Positions 1 to 7,664 of a stretch of DNA of 64,000 nucleotides are shown piece by piece. The number at the start of each line of letters is the position of its first letter. Within the stretch, counting starts at the first letter, position 1. The notes below the pieces were generated by a model that worked only from the letters and a program-made list of their open reading frames with translations, made no database searches and was not told where the DNA came from. The stretch comes from Flintibacter muris (lineage in GTDB: Bacteria; Bacillota; Clostridia; Oscillospirales; Oscillospiraceae). The position numbers and the translations under genes are program-made. The stretch lies in assembly GCF_943192995.1 (NCBI RefSeq), contig NZ_CALPCP010000018.1:1-64000 (forward strand), read 5' to 3'.

Positions 1-147
1 GCCTGGTCCCAGGTCAAGGGCCTGGCCGTGGTATGGTACATGGTGGTGGCCGCCGTTGTGGTGGGCTTTATGGTGGCCTACGCCGCCATGTTTGGCTTTG
101 ATAAGCTCAAAGAGGCCATCATGCAGCTTGAAAAGAAAAAGGCGTAA
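1..147 (+). CDS. C-terminal end of a membrane protein (cut by window edge)
   Basis: Only the last 48 codons are present, in frame from base 1 to the TAA at 145-147. They contain a hydrophobic segment rich in Val, Ala and Met (about residues 8-31), then a short charged amphipathic tail ending in four Lys/Glu-rich residues. This looks like a single membrane helix with a cytoplasmic tail. The family cannot be named from this piece. It lies next to small regulators and a transposase, so it may belong to the mobile element remnant that fills the first 2.9 kb. Two hairpins with T-runs follow it. Confidence 0.6.
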   Translation, partial: AWSQVKGLAVVWYMVVAAVVVGFMVAYAAMFGFDKLKEAIMQLEKKKA

Positions 148-224
148 AGCCCCCGGCGGGAAATGCCTCTATTTGGCCCGTAAAGGCCCCCACAAGGGCC
201 GTCAAGGCCGGGAGGGGTAAAGAT

Positions 225-255
225 ACCCCCGGCACCGTGACCGGGGGTGTTTTTT
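225..255 (+). terminator. intrinsic terminator
   Basis: The arms ACCCCCGG (225-232) and CCGGGGGT (241-248) pair perfectly and are followed by GTTTTTT. It closes the truncated membrane-protein gene. Confidence 0.75.
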
Positions 256-262
256 CCAATGG

Positions 263-303
263 AAAAAAGCCGGAGGGGCCTGCTGGCCTCTCCGGCTTTT
301 TAT
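263..303. terminator. bidirectional terminator
   Basis: The arms AGCCGGAGGGGCC (268-280) and GGCCTCTCCGGCT (285-297) form a stem with one mismatch. It has an A-run on the left and a T-run on the right, so it can stop transcription from both sides. It separates the truncated plus-strand gene from the minus-strand gene at 308-994. Confidence 0.75.
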
Positions 304-307
304 GTTT

Positions 308-994
308 TTACTGCTGGATGTATTCCGTGCCGCCTATGTTCAAAGATACCGGCTCCCCGGTGCTCCTATCAATCAAGACCTGGAATTTTTCCGTACTTTC
401 CACGCCCATGGCGTTTTGGGCTGTTACGCTGGATTGTATCACATCATAGCCGTCCTCATTGACCCCAAAGGCCCACTTGGATGCGCTGCCAAACTGGGCA
501 CTGTCCGGGTGGCTCAGGCACTCCTTGACCAAGAGCTGGACGCTGACCCGGTACTCATCACACTGGGCAGAGGACACATAAAAGCTGGGCACCTGGGCCA
601 CCACGGCCCCGTCCACATAGATGTCCTGGTCATCAAAGTAAATGGCCTCAACGGCCTTTGTACCGTTGTCCAGCCACACCACGATGGTCCCGTCCATGCC
701 CCGGTAGTGGTCCGTTTCCACGTCCCTGACATGGTAGGAGGTTTGGCTTTCCCCCTCTTTGAACTGGGTGACCTCTTTGACCTCCAGAACGCCGCAAGCG
801 TCAAACACCTCAAGCAAATCCCGCTCCTGCTGTTCTGTCAGCCCTATTGTTTCCGCCAGCAGGCTTTTGGGCTTTTGCCCTGCCGTGCCGCTGACCCCTG
901 CCGCTATCCCGCCGATGATAGCAATGAGGACAACGGCAAAGATGGCCAGCGGGATGAGGCACCCCCGGCGCTTTTTGGGCTCATTATTTGGCAT
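308..994 (-). CDS. membrane-anchored protein of unknown function
   Basis: A 228-residue protein with a basic N-terminus (PKKRRG), one strong membrane helix (about residues 12-34) and an extracytoplasmic part of about 190 residues. The topology suggests an N-terminal anchor with the bulk outside the cell. No catalytic motif or family signature is recognised. The ATG at 994 has a GAGGAGG ribosome-binding site about 11 bases upstream. It points away from the XRE gene at 1152, so the two share a divergent intergenic region. Genes of this kind are frequent in Clostridia plasmids and integrated elements, which fits the neighbours, but that is context only. Confidence 0.6.
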   Translation of the reverse strand: MPNNEPKKRRGCLIPLAIFAVVLIAIIGGIAAGVSGTAGQKPKSLLAETIGLTEQQERDLLEVFDACGVLEVKEVTQFKEGESQTSYHVRDVETDHYRGMDGTIVVWLDNGTKAVEAIYFDDQDIYVDGAVVAQVPSFYVSSAQCDEYRVSVQLLVKECLSHPDSAQFGSASKWAFGVNEDGYDVIQSSVTAQNAMGVESTEKFQVLIDRSTGEPVSLNIGGTEYIQQ

Positions 995-1117
995 CCCTCT
1001 CTACCTCCTCAAAAATTCTGTTTTCGGTCTTTCTTGACCTTTACAAACCCCATTATATCTGGCCTCTGCCGTGCTGTCAAGCAACAGAGCCTATTTGATA
1101 ATGACTTGACGGCCATG

Positions 1118-1135
1118 CAAAGTATAATTACTTTG
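1118..1135. promoter_or_regulatory. palindromic operator over a -10 region
   Basis: CAAAGTA (1118-1124) and TACTTTG (1129-1135) are exact inverted repeats separated by TAAT. The centre contains TATAAT (1123-1128), a good -10 hexamer. It lies 17 bases upstream of the XRE regulator gene at 1152, so autoregulation is likely. A matching -35 is not clear: TTGACG at 1106-1111 is only 11 bases away. Confidence 0.5.
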
Positions 1136-1151
1136 AAAGGAGGCGCTGCGG

Positions 1152-1436
1152 ATGATTGCGGAGAAAATAAAGGCGTTAAGAGAGGCACGGGGCTGGACAC
1201 AAGCGGAGCTTGCCCGCCGTATGGGTATCACCCGCAACGGCGTGAACTCCTGGGAGCAAGGACTTTCCATCCCGTCCCCGGCCAGCATCGTGGAGCTGGC
1301 AAAGACCTTTTCCGTGTCTACAGACTATCTTCTGGGCCTGGAGCCGTTGGCCAGCATTAACGTGTCCGGCCTGGATGAGCGGGACGTTGCAACACTTGCC
1401 ATGCTTGCGGACCGGCTGAGGGCCACAAAGGATTAA
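1152..1436 (+). CDS. XRE-family transcriptional regulator
   Basis: A 94-residue protein. Residues 5-60 form a lambda-repressor-type helix-turn-helix: a TQAELARRMGITRNGVNSWE stretch, then the STDYLLGL end typical of the Cro/CI family. The C-terminal 30 residues are helical and may serve dimerisation. The ATG is preceded by AAAGGAGG at a spacing of about 8. An exact palindrome covers a possible -10 region just upstream. It probably represses its own gene and perhaps the divergent gene at 308-994. Targets are otherwise unknown. Confidence 0.85.
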   Translation: MIAEKIKALREARGWTQAELARRMGITRNGVNSWEQGLSIPSPASIVELAKTFSVSTDYLLGLEPLASINVSGLDERDVATLAMLADRLRATKD

Positions 1437-1441
1437 AAAAT

Positions 1442-1478
1442 TGCCCGGCAAAATTTCTTTTTGCACGGGCTTTTTTCT
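1442..1478 (+). terminator. intrinsic terminator
   Basis: GCCCGGCAAAA pairs with TTTTGCACGGGC apart from one mismatch and is followed by TTTTTT. It lies directly after the stop codon of the XRE gene. Confidence 0.75.
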
Positions 1479-1481
1479 ATC

Positions 1482-1510
1482 TTGACATTATATACCTTTT
1501 GGTATATAAT
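1482..1510 (+). promoter_or_regulatory. strong promoter with embedded operator
   Basis: TTGACA (1482-1487), a 17-base spacer and TATAAT (1505-1510) form a consensus sigma-A promoter. A perfect 10-bp inverted repeat (ATTATATACC at 1487-1496, GGTATATAAT at 1501-1510) with a TTTT centre fills the spacer and the -10. A repressor bound there would block RNA polymerase. The first gene downstream encodes an XRE regulator. Confidence 0.85.
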
Positions 1511-1541
1511 TCGTTTATAAACATCAAAGGAGGCCGCACCT

Positions 1542-1787
1542 GTGGACAGCAGACTAAAAACAGCCCGCCTTGCACATGACCTGTCACAGTCACAATTAGC
1601 CAAGGCCGCTGGCATCAACCTCCAAATGCTCCAGCACTATGAGCAAGGCGTGAGGGACCTGAGTGGTGCCAAGCTGGCCACGCTGCTCAAGCTGTGCAGG
1701 GCGCTCCAGTGTTCTTTAGAGGACATCCTGCCAGACGGAGAAACAACGGAGCTATTGAGGCTATACACAGCAGAGCAAGCGGGGTGA
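1542..1787 (+). CDS. small XRE-family regulator
   Basis: An 81-residue protein made almost only of a helix-turn-helix: SQSQLAKAAGINLQMLQHYE at about residues 14-33, followed by helices ending LEDILPD. It starts with GTG at 1542, with AAAGGAGG eight bases upstream and no better ATG nearby. It sits behind a consensus promoter whose -10 is covered by a perfect palindrome, so tight autorepression is expected. The IS30-like transposase gene follows after a terminator. It may be the regulator of an integrated element. Confidence 0.8.
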   Translation: MDSRLKTARLAHDLSQSQLAKAAGINLQMLQHYEQGVRDLSGAKLATLLKLCRALQCSLEDILPDGETTELLRLYTAEQAG

Positions 1788-1806
1788 ACAGCCCCGCTTT
1801 TCTTAT
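1777..1806 (+). terminator. intrinsic terminator overlapping the gene end
   Basis: AAGCGGGG (1777-1784) pairs with CCCCGCTT (1792-1799) and is followed by TTCTTATTTT. The left arm lies inside the last codons of the small XRE gene. Confidence 0.7.
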
Positions 1807-1824
1807 TTTCTGGAGGTGCTATAA

Positions 1825-2865
1825 ATGAACCACAAAGGAGCCACCCATTTCACACTCAATGACCGGCAGACCCTGGAGCGGATGCTGAGAAAAGGCTTTT
1901 CAAAGCCCGCTATTGCGGAGGCCCTGGGCAAGTGTGAACGGTCTATCTACTATGAAATAGGCCGGGGCCTGTGCGTCCAGCGCACCACGGACCTCATTGA
2001 CGTTGAGGTCTATTGTGCGGACGTGGCACACCGCAAATACAAGGCTTTCCTCAAGGAAAAGGGCAAGGAGCTCAAAATCGGCCATGACCACGCCCTGGTC
2101 CAACGGCTGGAGGAGCTCATCATGGTCCAAGGCTTTGCCCCTGGTGCCGCCCTTGCGGAAATCCGAAACAACGGAGAGCATTTTGACACGGAAATCTGTG
2201 AGAATACGGTCTATAATTACATCTACCGTGGGGACGTGTTCCTCTTTCTTACCCCGGAGCACCTGCATGACAAAGGCCGCCGCCACTACGCCGCCAAGAG
2301 CAAAAAGGAGGCGGCCAGGGCTCCCCGTGGCCAGAGCATCGAAAAGCGCCCGGAGGAGGTCAAGAGCCGGGGCAGTTTTGGGCACTGGGAGATGGACAGC
2401 GTTATGGGGTGCAAGGGCTCCAAGCAAGCCCTCCTGGTGCTGACAGAGCGGAGGACCCGCATGGGGATTGTCCTGCTGGTGGAGGACCACACGGCGGCCA
2501 GCGTGGTCAAGGCCATCAATAGCCTGGAGCGGCGCTTTGGTAAACTGTTCTATAAACTTTTTAAGAGCATCACCGTTGACAACGGCTGTGAGTTTCAAGA
2601 CTTCGAGGGCATAGAGATGTCCCACCGGCGCAAGGGCAAGCGGACTATTGTGTTTTTCTGCCACCCGTACAGCGCCTATGAGCGGGGCAGCAATGAGAAC
2701 ATGAACCGGCTGATTAGACGGTTTTTCCCCAAAGGCACCAACTTTGATGAGGTCACAAAGGAGGAGGTGATGGCAGCGGAGCGGTGGGTCAACAACTACC
2801 CCCGCAAGATACTGGGCTGGAAGTCCGCCACCATGCTCTTTGACCAGGAGCTCCAGGCGGCGTAA
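1825..2865 (+). CDS. IS30-family transposase
   Basis: A 346-residue protein. The N-terminal helix-turn-helix (about residues 8-50, FTLNDRQTLERMLRKGFSKP and the CERSIYYEI recognition region) recognises DNA. The DDE integrase-type core follows: GHWEMDSVMG (first Asp, about residue 189), TVDNGCEF (second Asp, about 252) and YERGSNENMNRLIRRFFPKG (the Glu, about 289-308). The order and spacing are those of IS30 transposases of about 320-350 residues. GGAGGTG precedes the ATG by six bases. I could not find terminal inverted repeats, so the limits of the element are unknown and it may be a captured or immobile copy. Confidence 0.9.
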   Translation: MNHKGATHFTLNDRQTLERMLRKGFSKPAIAEALGKCERSIYYEIGRGLCVQRTTDLIDVEVYCADVAHRKYKAFLKEKGKELKIGHDHALVQRLEELIMVQGFAPGAALAEIRNNGEHFDTEICENTVYNYIYRGDVFLFLTPEHLHDKGRRHYAAKSKKEAARAPRGQSIEKRPEEVKSRGSFGHWEMDSVMGCKGSKQALLVLTERRTRMGIVLLVEDHTAASVVKAINSLERRFGKLFYKLFKSITVDNGCEFQDFEGIEMSHRRKGKRTIVFFCHPYSAYERGSNENMNRLIRRFFPKGTNFDEVTKEEVMAAERWVNNYPRKILGWKSATMLFDQELQAA

Positions 2866-2888
2866 CGCCCCGGTCCTATATAAGCGTA

Positions 2889-2919
2889 CCAGCCGAATGG
2901 GATTGACCCATCCGGCTGG
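2889..2919 (+). terminator. hairpin after transposase gene
   Basis: CCAGCCGAATGGG pairs with CCCATCCGGCTGG with one mismatch. No T-run follows, so termination is only probable. From here to 3048 I see no gene or clear signal. Confidence 0.5.
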
Positions 2920-3049
2920 CTTGTCATGTCATTTTGTTGTGAAAACGCATAAAATATGCCCGCCTCACTTATGCAAGGTGCTATTCTTTCTTGTCTTTTG
3001 CAAATTTCTCTTGACTTTTAGGTAGTCTAAAAAATTTATTCTGAACACA

Positions 3050-3077
3050 AAAGGCCGCCCCGTCTGGGGCGGCCTTT
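3050..3077 (-). terminator. terminator of pyk
   Basis: AAAGGCCGCCCC (3050-3061) and GGGGCGGCCTTT (3066-3077) form a perfect 12-bp stem with a GTCT loop, 15 bases beyond the pyk stop codon. Confidence 0.75.
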
Positions 3078-3092
3078 GTGTGATGCAGGCTG

Positions 3093-4523
3093 TTACATGG
3101 ATTCCTCGTCAATAACCTGGGCTTTAATCAGGTTGGTGCAGCCGCTCTTCCCCAGGGGGATGCCGGCGGTGATGACCACCACGTCGCCGTTTTGAACCAG
3201 CCGCTCCTTCACCGCCACCTCGGTGGCCAGAGAGAAAATGCGGTCGGTGGAGGTGACCTCCCCGGTGAGGAAGGGGATGATCCCCCAGGAGATGTTCAGC
3301 TGGCGGCGCACCTTTTCGTGCATGGCCAGGGCGGCGATGGGACAGGCGGGGCGGAAGCGGCAAATCATCCGGGCACTGCGGCCGGAGTTGGTGGCGGCCA
3401 GAATGGCCTTGGCCTCCAGATCCTTGGCGGTAAGACAGCAGGTGTGGGTAATGGCGTCGTTGATGTCAGCGGTGGGCAGGATGCGCTGCTTCTGGAACTG
3501 CTTCCAGTAGTCAATGGCCCCCTCGGTCTCGGTGACGATACCCACCATAGCCTGGAGGGCCTCCACCGGGTACTTGCCCCCGGCGGTCTCGCCGGAGAGC
3601 ATCACACTGCCAGTGCCGTCGTACACGGCGTTGGCCACGTCGGACACCTCGGCCCGGGTGGGCCGGGGGTTGCGCATCATGGAGTCCAGCATCTGGGTGG
3701 CGGTAATCACCGGCTTGCCCACCTGGAGGCCCTTGCGGATCATCTGCTTTTGCAGGATAGGCACCCGGGCGGCGGGAATCTCCACGCCCAGGTCGCCCCG
3801 GGCCACCATAATGCCGTCAGCGGCCTCCAGAATGTCATCCAGGTTGTCCACGCCCTCCTGGTTTTCAATCTTGGCGATAATCTTCACATCGTCCCCGCCG
3901 TACTGGTGGAGGACGGCCCGGACGGCCTCCACATCCGCCGCCCGGCGGACAAAGGAGGCGGCAATAAAGTCAAAGTCGTTCTCCACGCCGAAGCGGATAT
4001 CGTCAATATCCTTCTCCGTGAGGGCGGGCAACTGGATATGTACGCCGGGAATGTTGATGGACTTGTTGGCGGACAGGGTGCCGCCGTTTTCCACTGTACA
4101 GATAATTTTCGTATCCTCAATCCGCTCCACCCGGATGGCCACCAGGCCGTCGTCAATCAGAATCTCCTGGCCTGGAGTCAGCTCCTGGTGGAGCTTAGGG
4201 TAGGTGACAGACACCCAGCCCTGATTTCCCACCACATCCTCGGTGGTGAGAGTAAAGGGGTCGCCGGGCTCCAGGGTGATGGATTTGGTCTCAAAGCTCT
4301 TGATGCGGATCTCAGGTCCCTTGGTGTCCAGGATGGTGGCCACCGGACGGCCCATGGAGTCCCGGACGTTTTTCAGCATGTTCAGCCGCTCCAGGTGCTC
4401 GCCGTGGCTGCCGTGGGAAAAATTGAACCGGGCCGCGTCCATACCGGTGCGGATCAGGGTACGGATCATATCCTCACTGTCCACTGCGGGGCCCAGGGTG
4501 CAGATAATTTTTGTTCTTCTCAT
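3093..4523 (-). CDS. pyk: pyruvate kinase
   Basis: A 476-residue cytoplasmic enzyme that converts phosphoenolpyruvate and ADP to pyruvate and ATP, the last step of glycolysis. Visible signatures are the N-terminal RTKIICTLGPA, NFSHG (about residue 34), LDTKGPEIR, the active-site Lys in IIAKIENQEG, MVARGDLGVE, the TATQMLDSM loop and MLSGETAGGKYP. The length fits the classic form; it lacks the extra C-terminal PEP-utiliser domain seen in some Bacillota. AAGGAGGTAA lies six bases before the ATG. It stands alone between its own terminator and a divergent lipoprotein gene. Confidence 0.97.
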   Translation of the reverse strand: MRRTKIICTLGPAVDSEDMIRTLIRTGMDAARFNFSHGSHGEHLERLNMLKNVRDSMGRPVATILDTKGPEIRIKSFETKSITLEPGDPFTLTTEDVVGNQGWVSVTYPKLHQELTPGQEILIDDGLVAIRVERIEDTKIICTVENGGTLSANKSINIPGVHIQLPALTEKDIDDIRFGVENDFDFIAASFVRRAADVEAVRAVLHQYGGDDVKIIAKIENQEGVDNLDDILEAADGIMVARGDLGVEIPAARVPILQKQMIRKGLQVGKPVITATQMLDSMMRNPRPTRAEVSDVANAVYDGTGSVMLSGETAGGKYPVEALQAMVGIVTETEGAIDYWKQFQKQRILPTADINDAITHTCCLTAKDLEAKAILAATNSGRSARMICRFRPACPIAALAMHEKVRRQLNISWGIIPFLTGEVTSTDRIFSLATEVAVKERLVQNGDVVVITAGIPLGKSGCTNLIKAQVIDEESM

Positions 4524-4694
4524 AGTGATTACCTCCTTCGGGTATCAACGTTCTTTTCTGTTCGGACGCCCTTATGTTACAGGAAAAAATCCCGGATGAA
4601 TAGGGCAGATTTTCATAAAAATGAAGCTTCTGTCGGAAAAAAAGTGGGCTGTCCCACCAAGAAAACCGCTATTTTGCGTCATATTATGTTTGTC

Positions 4695-4723
4695 TTGCGG
4701 GGAAAAGAGGATTTTGCTATACT
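4695..4723 (+). promoter_or_regulatory. promoter of lipoprotein gene
   Basis: TTGCGG (4695-4700), a 17-base spacer and TATACT (4718-4723) stand 26 bases before the lipoprotein start codon. Confidence 0.6.
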
Positions 4724-4748
4724 GGTGTAAAAAGGGGGCTGAACCGTG

Positions 4749-5486
4749 ATGAAACGAAAACAGTGCCTGGCAGTTTGCCTGCTCTGCGTGATAATTCTGA
4801 CTGGGTGCGGTTCCGGGGAACGGGAGGCCGGTTCCGGGCCAGAGGGGGCGGAAAACGCTGTGTCCAGCCGTTCTGATTTGGAAACCAGGCAGGGGCGGGA
4901 GGCCATCCCGCTGGAGCTGCCCCAGGGGGAGGTTCCGGAGCGAACGGTGGTGGAATACACCTGGGACCACCCGGTTACAGTGGACGGCGGCCGCCAGCTG
5001 ACTATCCGGCTGTTCTGCCAGGCGGAATACCAGTACAGCTCCTGGGGGTACAGCGTAAAGGACATAGAGGTGCTGGAGGGGAATGCCCTGCTGCAAAGTA
5101 TATCCATAGAGGAGGCCGACACCGCAGCTCTGGTTCAGGAGGGGATCGACCCGGACTATGCCCAGGCGCAGACCCACTGCTGGGAACCGGACGGCAGTCT
5201 TCACCTCAACGACCTGAATTTCGACGGTCACCCCGATCTGCGGCTGCTGGAGGGTACCGGCGTGGTCAACAGCCGCTATCTGTGCTGGCTTTGGGACCCG
5301 GATTCCCAAACCTTCCGCTTTGCCTTCTCTCTGGTGGGCTATGATGTACAGATCGATGCGGAGGAGAAACAGATCATCACCACCGCCCGGGATTCCATGA
5401 CCCACATTACAAGCTATTATACATATGACGAAACTGGTACGCTCCAGCTGGTGGATAGGGACTCTGTAACGCCGGAAATGGGGTAA
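4749..5486 (+). CDS. secreted lipoprotein, unknown function
   Basis: A 245-residue protein starting at the ATG at 4749; a GTG directly upstream is less likely because AAAGGGGG sits about 10 bases before the ATG. Residues 1-19 form a lipoprotein signal peptide ending in the lipobox LTGC, so the Cys should be lipidated and the protein anchored outside the membrane. A Gly/Glu/Ser-rich linker follows. The later part contains a NDLNFDGHPDLRLLEGTG segment, similar to acidic D-x-N-x-D-G-x-x-D repeats in XAC2610-type and VCBS-like proteins that may bind calcium. No enzyme motif is recognised. Confidence 0.75.
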   Translation: MKRKQCLAVCLLCVIILTGCGSGEREAGSGPEGAENAVSSRSDLETRQGREAIPLELPQGEVPERTVVEYTWDHPVTVDGGRQLTIRLFCQAEYQYSSWGYSVKDIEVLEGNALLQSISIEEADTAALVQEGIDPDYAQAQTHCWEPDGSLHLNDLNFDGHPDLRLLEGTGVVNSRYLCWLWDPDSQTFRFAFSLVGYDVQIDAEEKQIITTARDSMTHITSYYTYDETGTLQLVDRDSVTPEMG

Positions 5487-5495
5487 CAGACGAAC

Positions 5496-5525
5496 AGCCG
5501 CCCGGTGCATATGCGCCGGGCGGCT
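5496..5525. terminator. bidirectional terminator
   Basis: AGCCGCCCGG (5496-5505) and CCGGGCGGCT (5516-5525) form a 10-bp stem between the convergent lipoprotein and metG genes. Confidence 0.6.
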
Positions 5526-5537
5526 CGCTTCATAATA

Positions 5538-7580
5538 TCAGCACATTTTGGCCCCGGCGGGGATTTTGTCGTCCAGGATCAGCAGGTTCAGGCACTCCTC
5601 CCCCTTCTCGGTGTGGACGGCGGAGATGAGCATGCCTTGGCTCTCCTGCCCCATCATCTTCCGGGGGGGCAGGTTGACAATGGCCATCAGGGTCTTGCCG
5701 ATCAGCTCCTCAGGCTTGTACCACTTGGCAATGCCGGAGAGAATCTGACGGTCGGTTCCGGTGCCGTCGTCCAGGGTGAATTTCAACAGCTTGTCGCTCT
5801 TCTTCACGCTCTGGCAGTCCTTCACCTTCACTGCCCGGAAGTCACTCTTGCAGAAGGTGTCAAAGTCCACCTTCTCCTCCAGCTGGGGCTCAATCTCCAG
5901 GCTGGGGAGGGCGGCCTTTTTGGCGGCCTCGGCGGCTGCCTCCAACTGCTCCAGGGCCTTGTCCGTGTCGATGCGGGGGAAGAGGTTGTCCCCGCGCTGA
6001 ACGGTGACGGTCCCGGACAGGGAACCCCAGGCGGCGGCGCTCTCCCAGGTGGAGCACGCCTCGCAGGCGCCGATCTGACGGAGCACCTCAGCGGCGGAGG
6101 TGGGGATAAAGGGAGTGAGCAGGATGGCGCAGATCCGCAGGGTTTCCAGCAGATTGTACATCACATGGGCCAGCCGGGAGCCATTGGCCTCCATGTCCTT
6201 GGCCAGCACCCAGGGGGCGTTCTCGTCGATATACTTGTTGGCCCGGCCGATGACCTTAAAGATTTCCGTCAGGGCGTTCTGGAAGGCGAAGCGCTCCATC
6301 TGATCCTCGTACAGGTTCCGCAGGTTAGCGGCCTGAACGATAAGAGACATATCGTAAGCGTTATCTTCGGGGCCTACAGGGGCGGCGATAAAATGCTCTT
6401 TTACACACTCTTCCGCCAGGTGTCGGTCGGATTCCGACGCTCCAGAGCCCTCAGGCAGCTGCCCACCGAAGTACTTGCCCACCATGGACACGGTGCGGCT
6501 GAGCAGATTGCCCAGGTCGTTGGCCAGGTCCACGTTGATGGTCTGGATCAGGGCCTCGTTGGAGAAGTTGCCGTCAGAGCCGAAGGGGAAGGTGCGCAGC
6601 AGGAAGAAGCGCAGGGCGTCCACCCCGAACAGCTCGGCCAGGATATAGGGGTCCACCACGTTGCCCTTGGACTTGGACATTTTCCCTCCGTCCAGAAGCA
6701 GCCAGCCGTGGCCGAACACCTTTTTGGGCAGAGGCTCTCCCAGGCTCATGAGCATGGCGGGCCAGATGATGGAGTGGAACCGGACAATCTCCTTGCCCAC
6801 AAAGTGGACATCAGCAGGCCAGAACTTTTCATAGTCGTCATACCTGTCGTTGAGGAAGCCCAGGGCGGTGATATAGTTGGACAGGGCGTCCACCCACACA
6901 TAGACCACATGTCCCGGGTCAAAGTCCACCGGGATGCCCCAGGTGAAGGAGGTGCGGGACACGCACAGGTCTTCCAGGCCGGGCTTGATAAAGTTGTTCA
7001 CCATCTCGTTCACCCGGGAGCGGGGCTCCAGGAAGTCGGTGTCCTCCAGCAGGTGCTGGATCTTTTCCGCATACTTGGACAGCTTGAAGAAGTAGGCCTC
7101 CTCCTCCGCGTCCTGCACCTCCCGGCCGCAGTCGGGGCACTTGCCGTCCACCAGCTGGCTGTCCGTCCAGAAGGACTCACAGGGCTTGCAGTATTTGCCC
7201 ACATACTTGCCCTTGTAGATATCCCCGTTGTCGTACATCTTCTTAAAAATTTTCTGGATGGCGGACACATGGTAATCGTCGGTGGTGCGGATAAAGCGGT
7301 CGTTGCTGATGTTCATCAGCCTCCACAGATCCAGGATGCCCCGGTCCCCCTGGACAATGTTGTCCACAAACTGCTGGGGGGTAACTCCCGCCTCCCGGGC
7401 CTTGTCCTCAATCTTCTGGCCGTGCTCGTCGGTGCCGGTGAGGAACATCACCTCGCAGCCGGTAAGCCGCTTGTAGCGGGCCATGGCGTCGGTGGCCACG
7501 GTGCAGTAGGTGTGGCCAATGTGCAGCTTATCGCTGGGGTAGTAGATGGGGGTGGTGATATAAAAACGTTTCTTTTCCAT
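5538..7580 (-). CDS. metG: methionyl-tRNA synthetase
   Basis: A 680-residue class I synthetase that charges tRNA-Met. Domain order: Rossmann catalytic domain with HIGH at residues 20-23, zinc-binding insertion with two Cys pairs (CKPC and CPDC), KMSKSKG signature near residue 300, anticodon-binding helices, and a C-terminal tRNA-binding OB-fold of about 100 residues (from VDFDTFCKSDFRAVKVK to the end). The C-terminal domain mediates dimerisation in this form of MetRS. The ATG has AAAAGGAAG about nine bases upstream. No T-box is seen in front of it. It lies in the same direction as the membrane-protein gene 7665-8498 upstream. Confidence 0.97.
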   Translation of the reverse strand: MEKKRFYITTPIYYPSDKLHIGHTYCTVATDAMARYKRLTGCEVMFLTGTDEHGQKIEDKAREAGVTPQQFVDNIVQGDRGILDLWRLMNISNDRFIRTTDDYHVSAIQKIFKKMYDNGDIYKGKYVGKYCKPCESFWTDSQLVDGKCPDCGREVQDAEEEAYFFKLSKYAEKIQHLLEDTDFLEPRSRVNEMVNNFIKPGLEDLCVSRTSFTWGIPVDFDPGHVVYVWVDALSNYITALGFLNDRYDDYEKFWPADVHFVGKEIVRFHSIIWPAMLMSLGEPLPKKVFGHGWLLLDGGKMSKSKGNVVDPYILAELFGVDALRFFLLRTFPFGSDGNFSNEALIQTINVDLANDLGNLLSRTVSMVGKYFGGQLPEGSGASESDRHLAEECVKEHFIAAPVGPEDNAYDMSLIVQAANLRNLYEDQMERFAFQNALTEIFKVIGRANKYIDENAPWVLAKDMEANGSRLAHVMYNLLETLRICAILLTPFIPTSAAEVLRQIGACEACSTWESAAAWGSLSGTVTVQRGDNLFPRIDTDKALEQLEAAAEAAKKAALPSLEIEPQLEEKVDFDTFCKSDFRAVKVKDCQSVKKSDKLLKFTLDDGTGTDRQILSGIAKWYKPEELIGKTLMAIVNLPPRKMMGQESQGMLISAVHTEKGEECLNLLILDDKIPAGAKMC

Positions 7581-7601
7581 TTCAGCAATCTTCCTTTTGT
7601 C

Positions 7602-7630
7602 ATTTGTAGAGGCAGCCTGCCGCCGCCCGC
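7602..7630. repeat. GC-rich palindromic dispersed element (copy 1)
   Basis: A short intergenic unit beginning TGTAGAGGCAGCCTGCCGCC that resembles the units at 18967-18991, 35966-35989 and the longer ones at 8595-8705 and 22011-22084. All start with TGTAGGG-like or TGCAGGG-like ends and have a GGCGGCC/GGCCGCC core. This is a degenerate copy. Confidence 0.35.
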
Positions 7631-7664
7631 TGTGGTATTTGATTTTCGCAGGCGTTCCTGCCCA

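Noticed and set aside
1825-3046. Ends of an IS30 element
   Set aside because: I could not find matching terminal inverted repeats or a target duplication, so only the transposase gene is reported.
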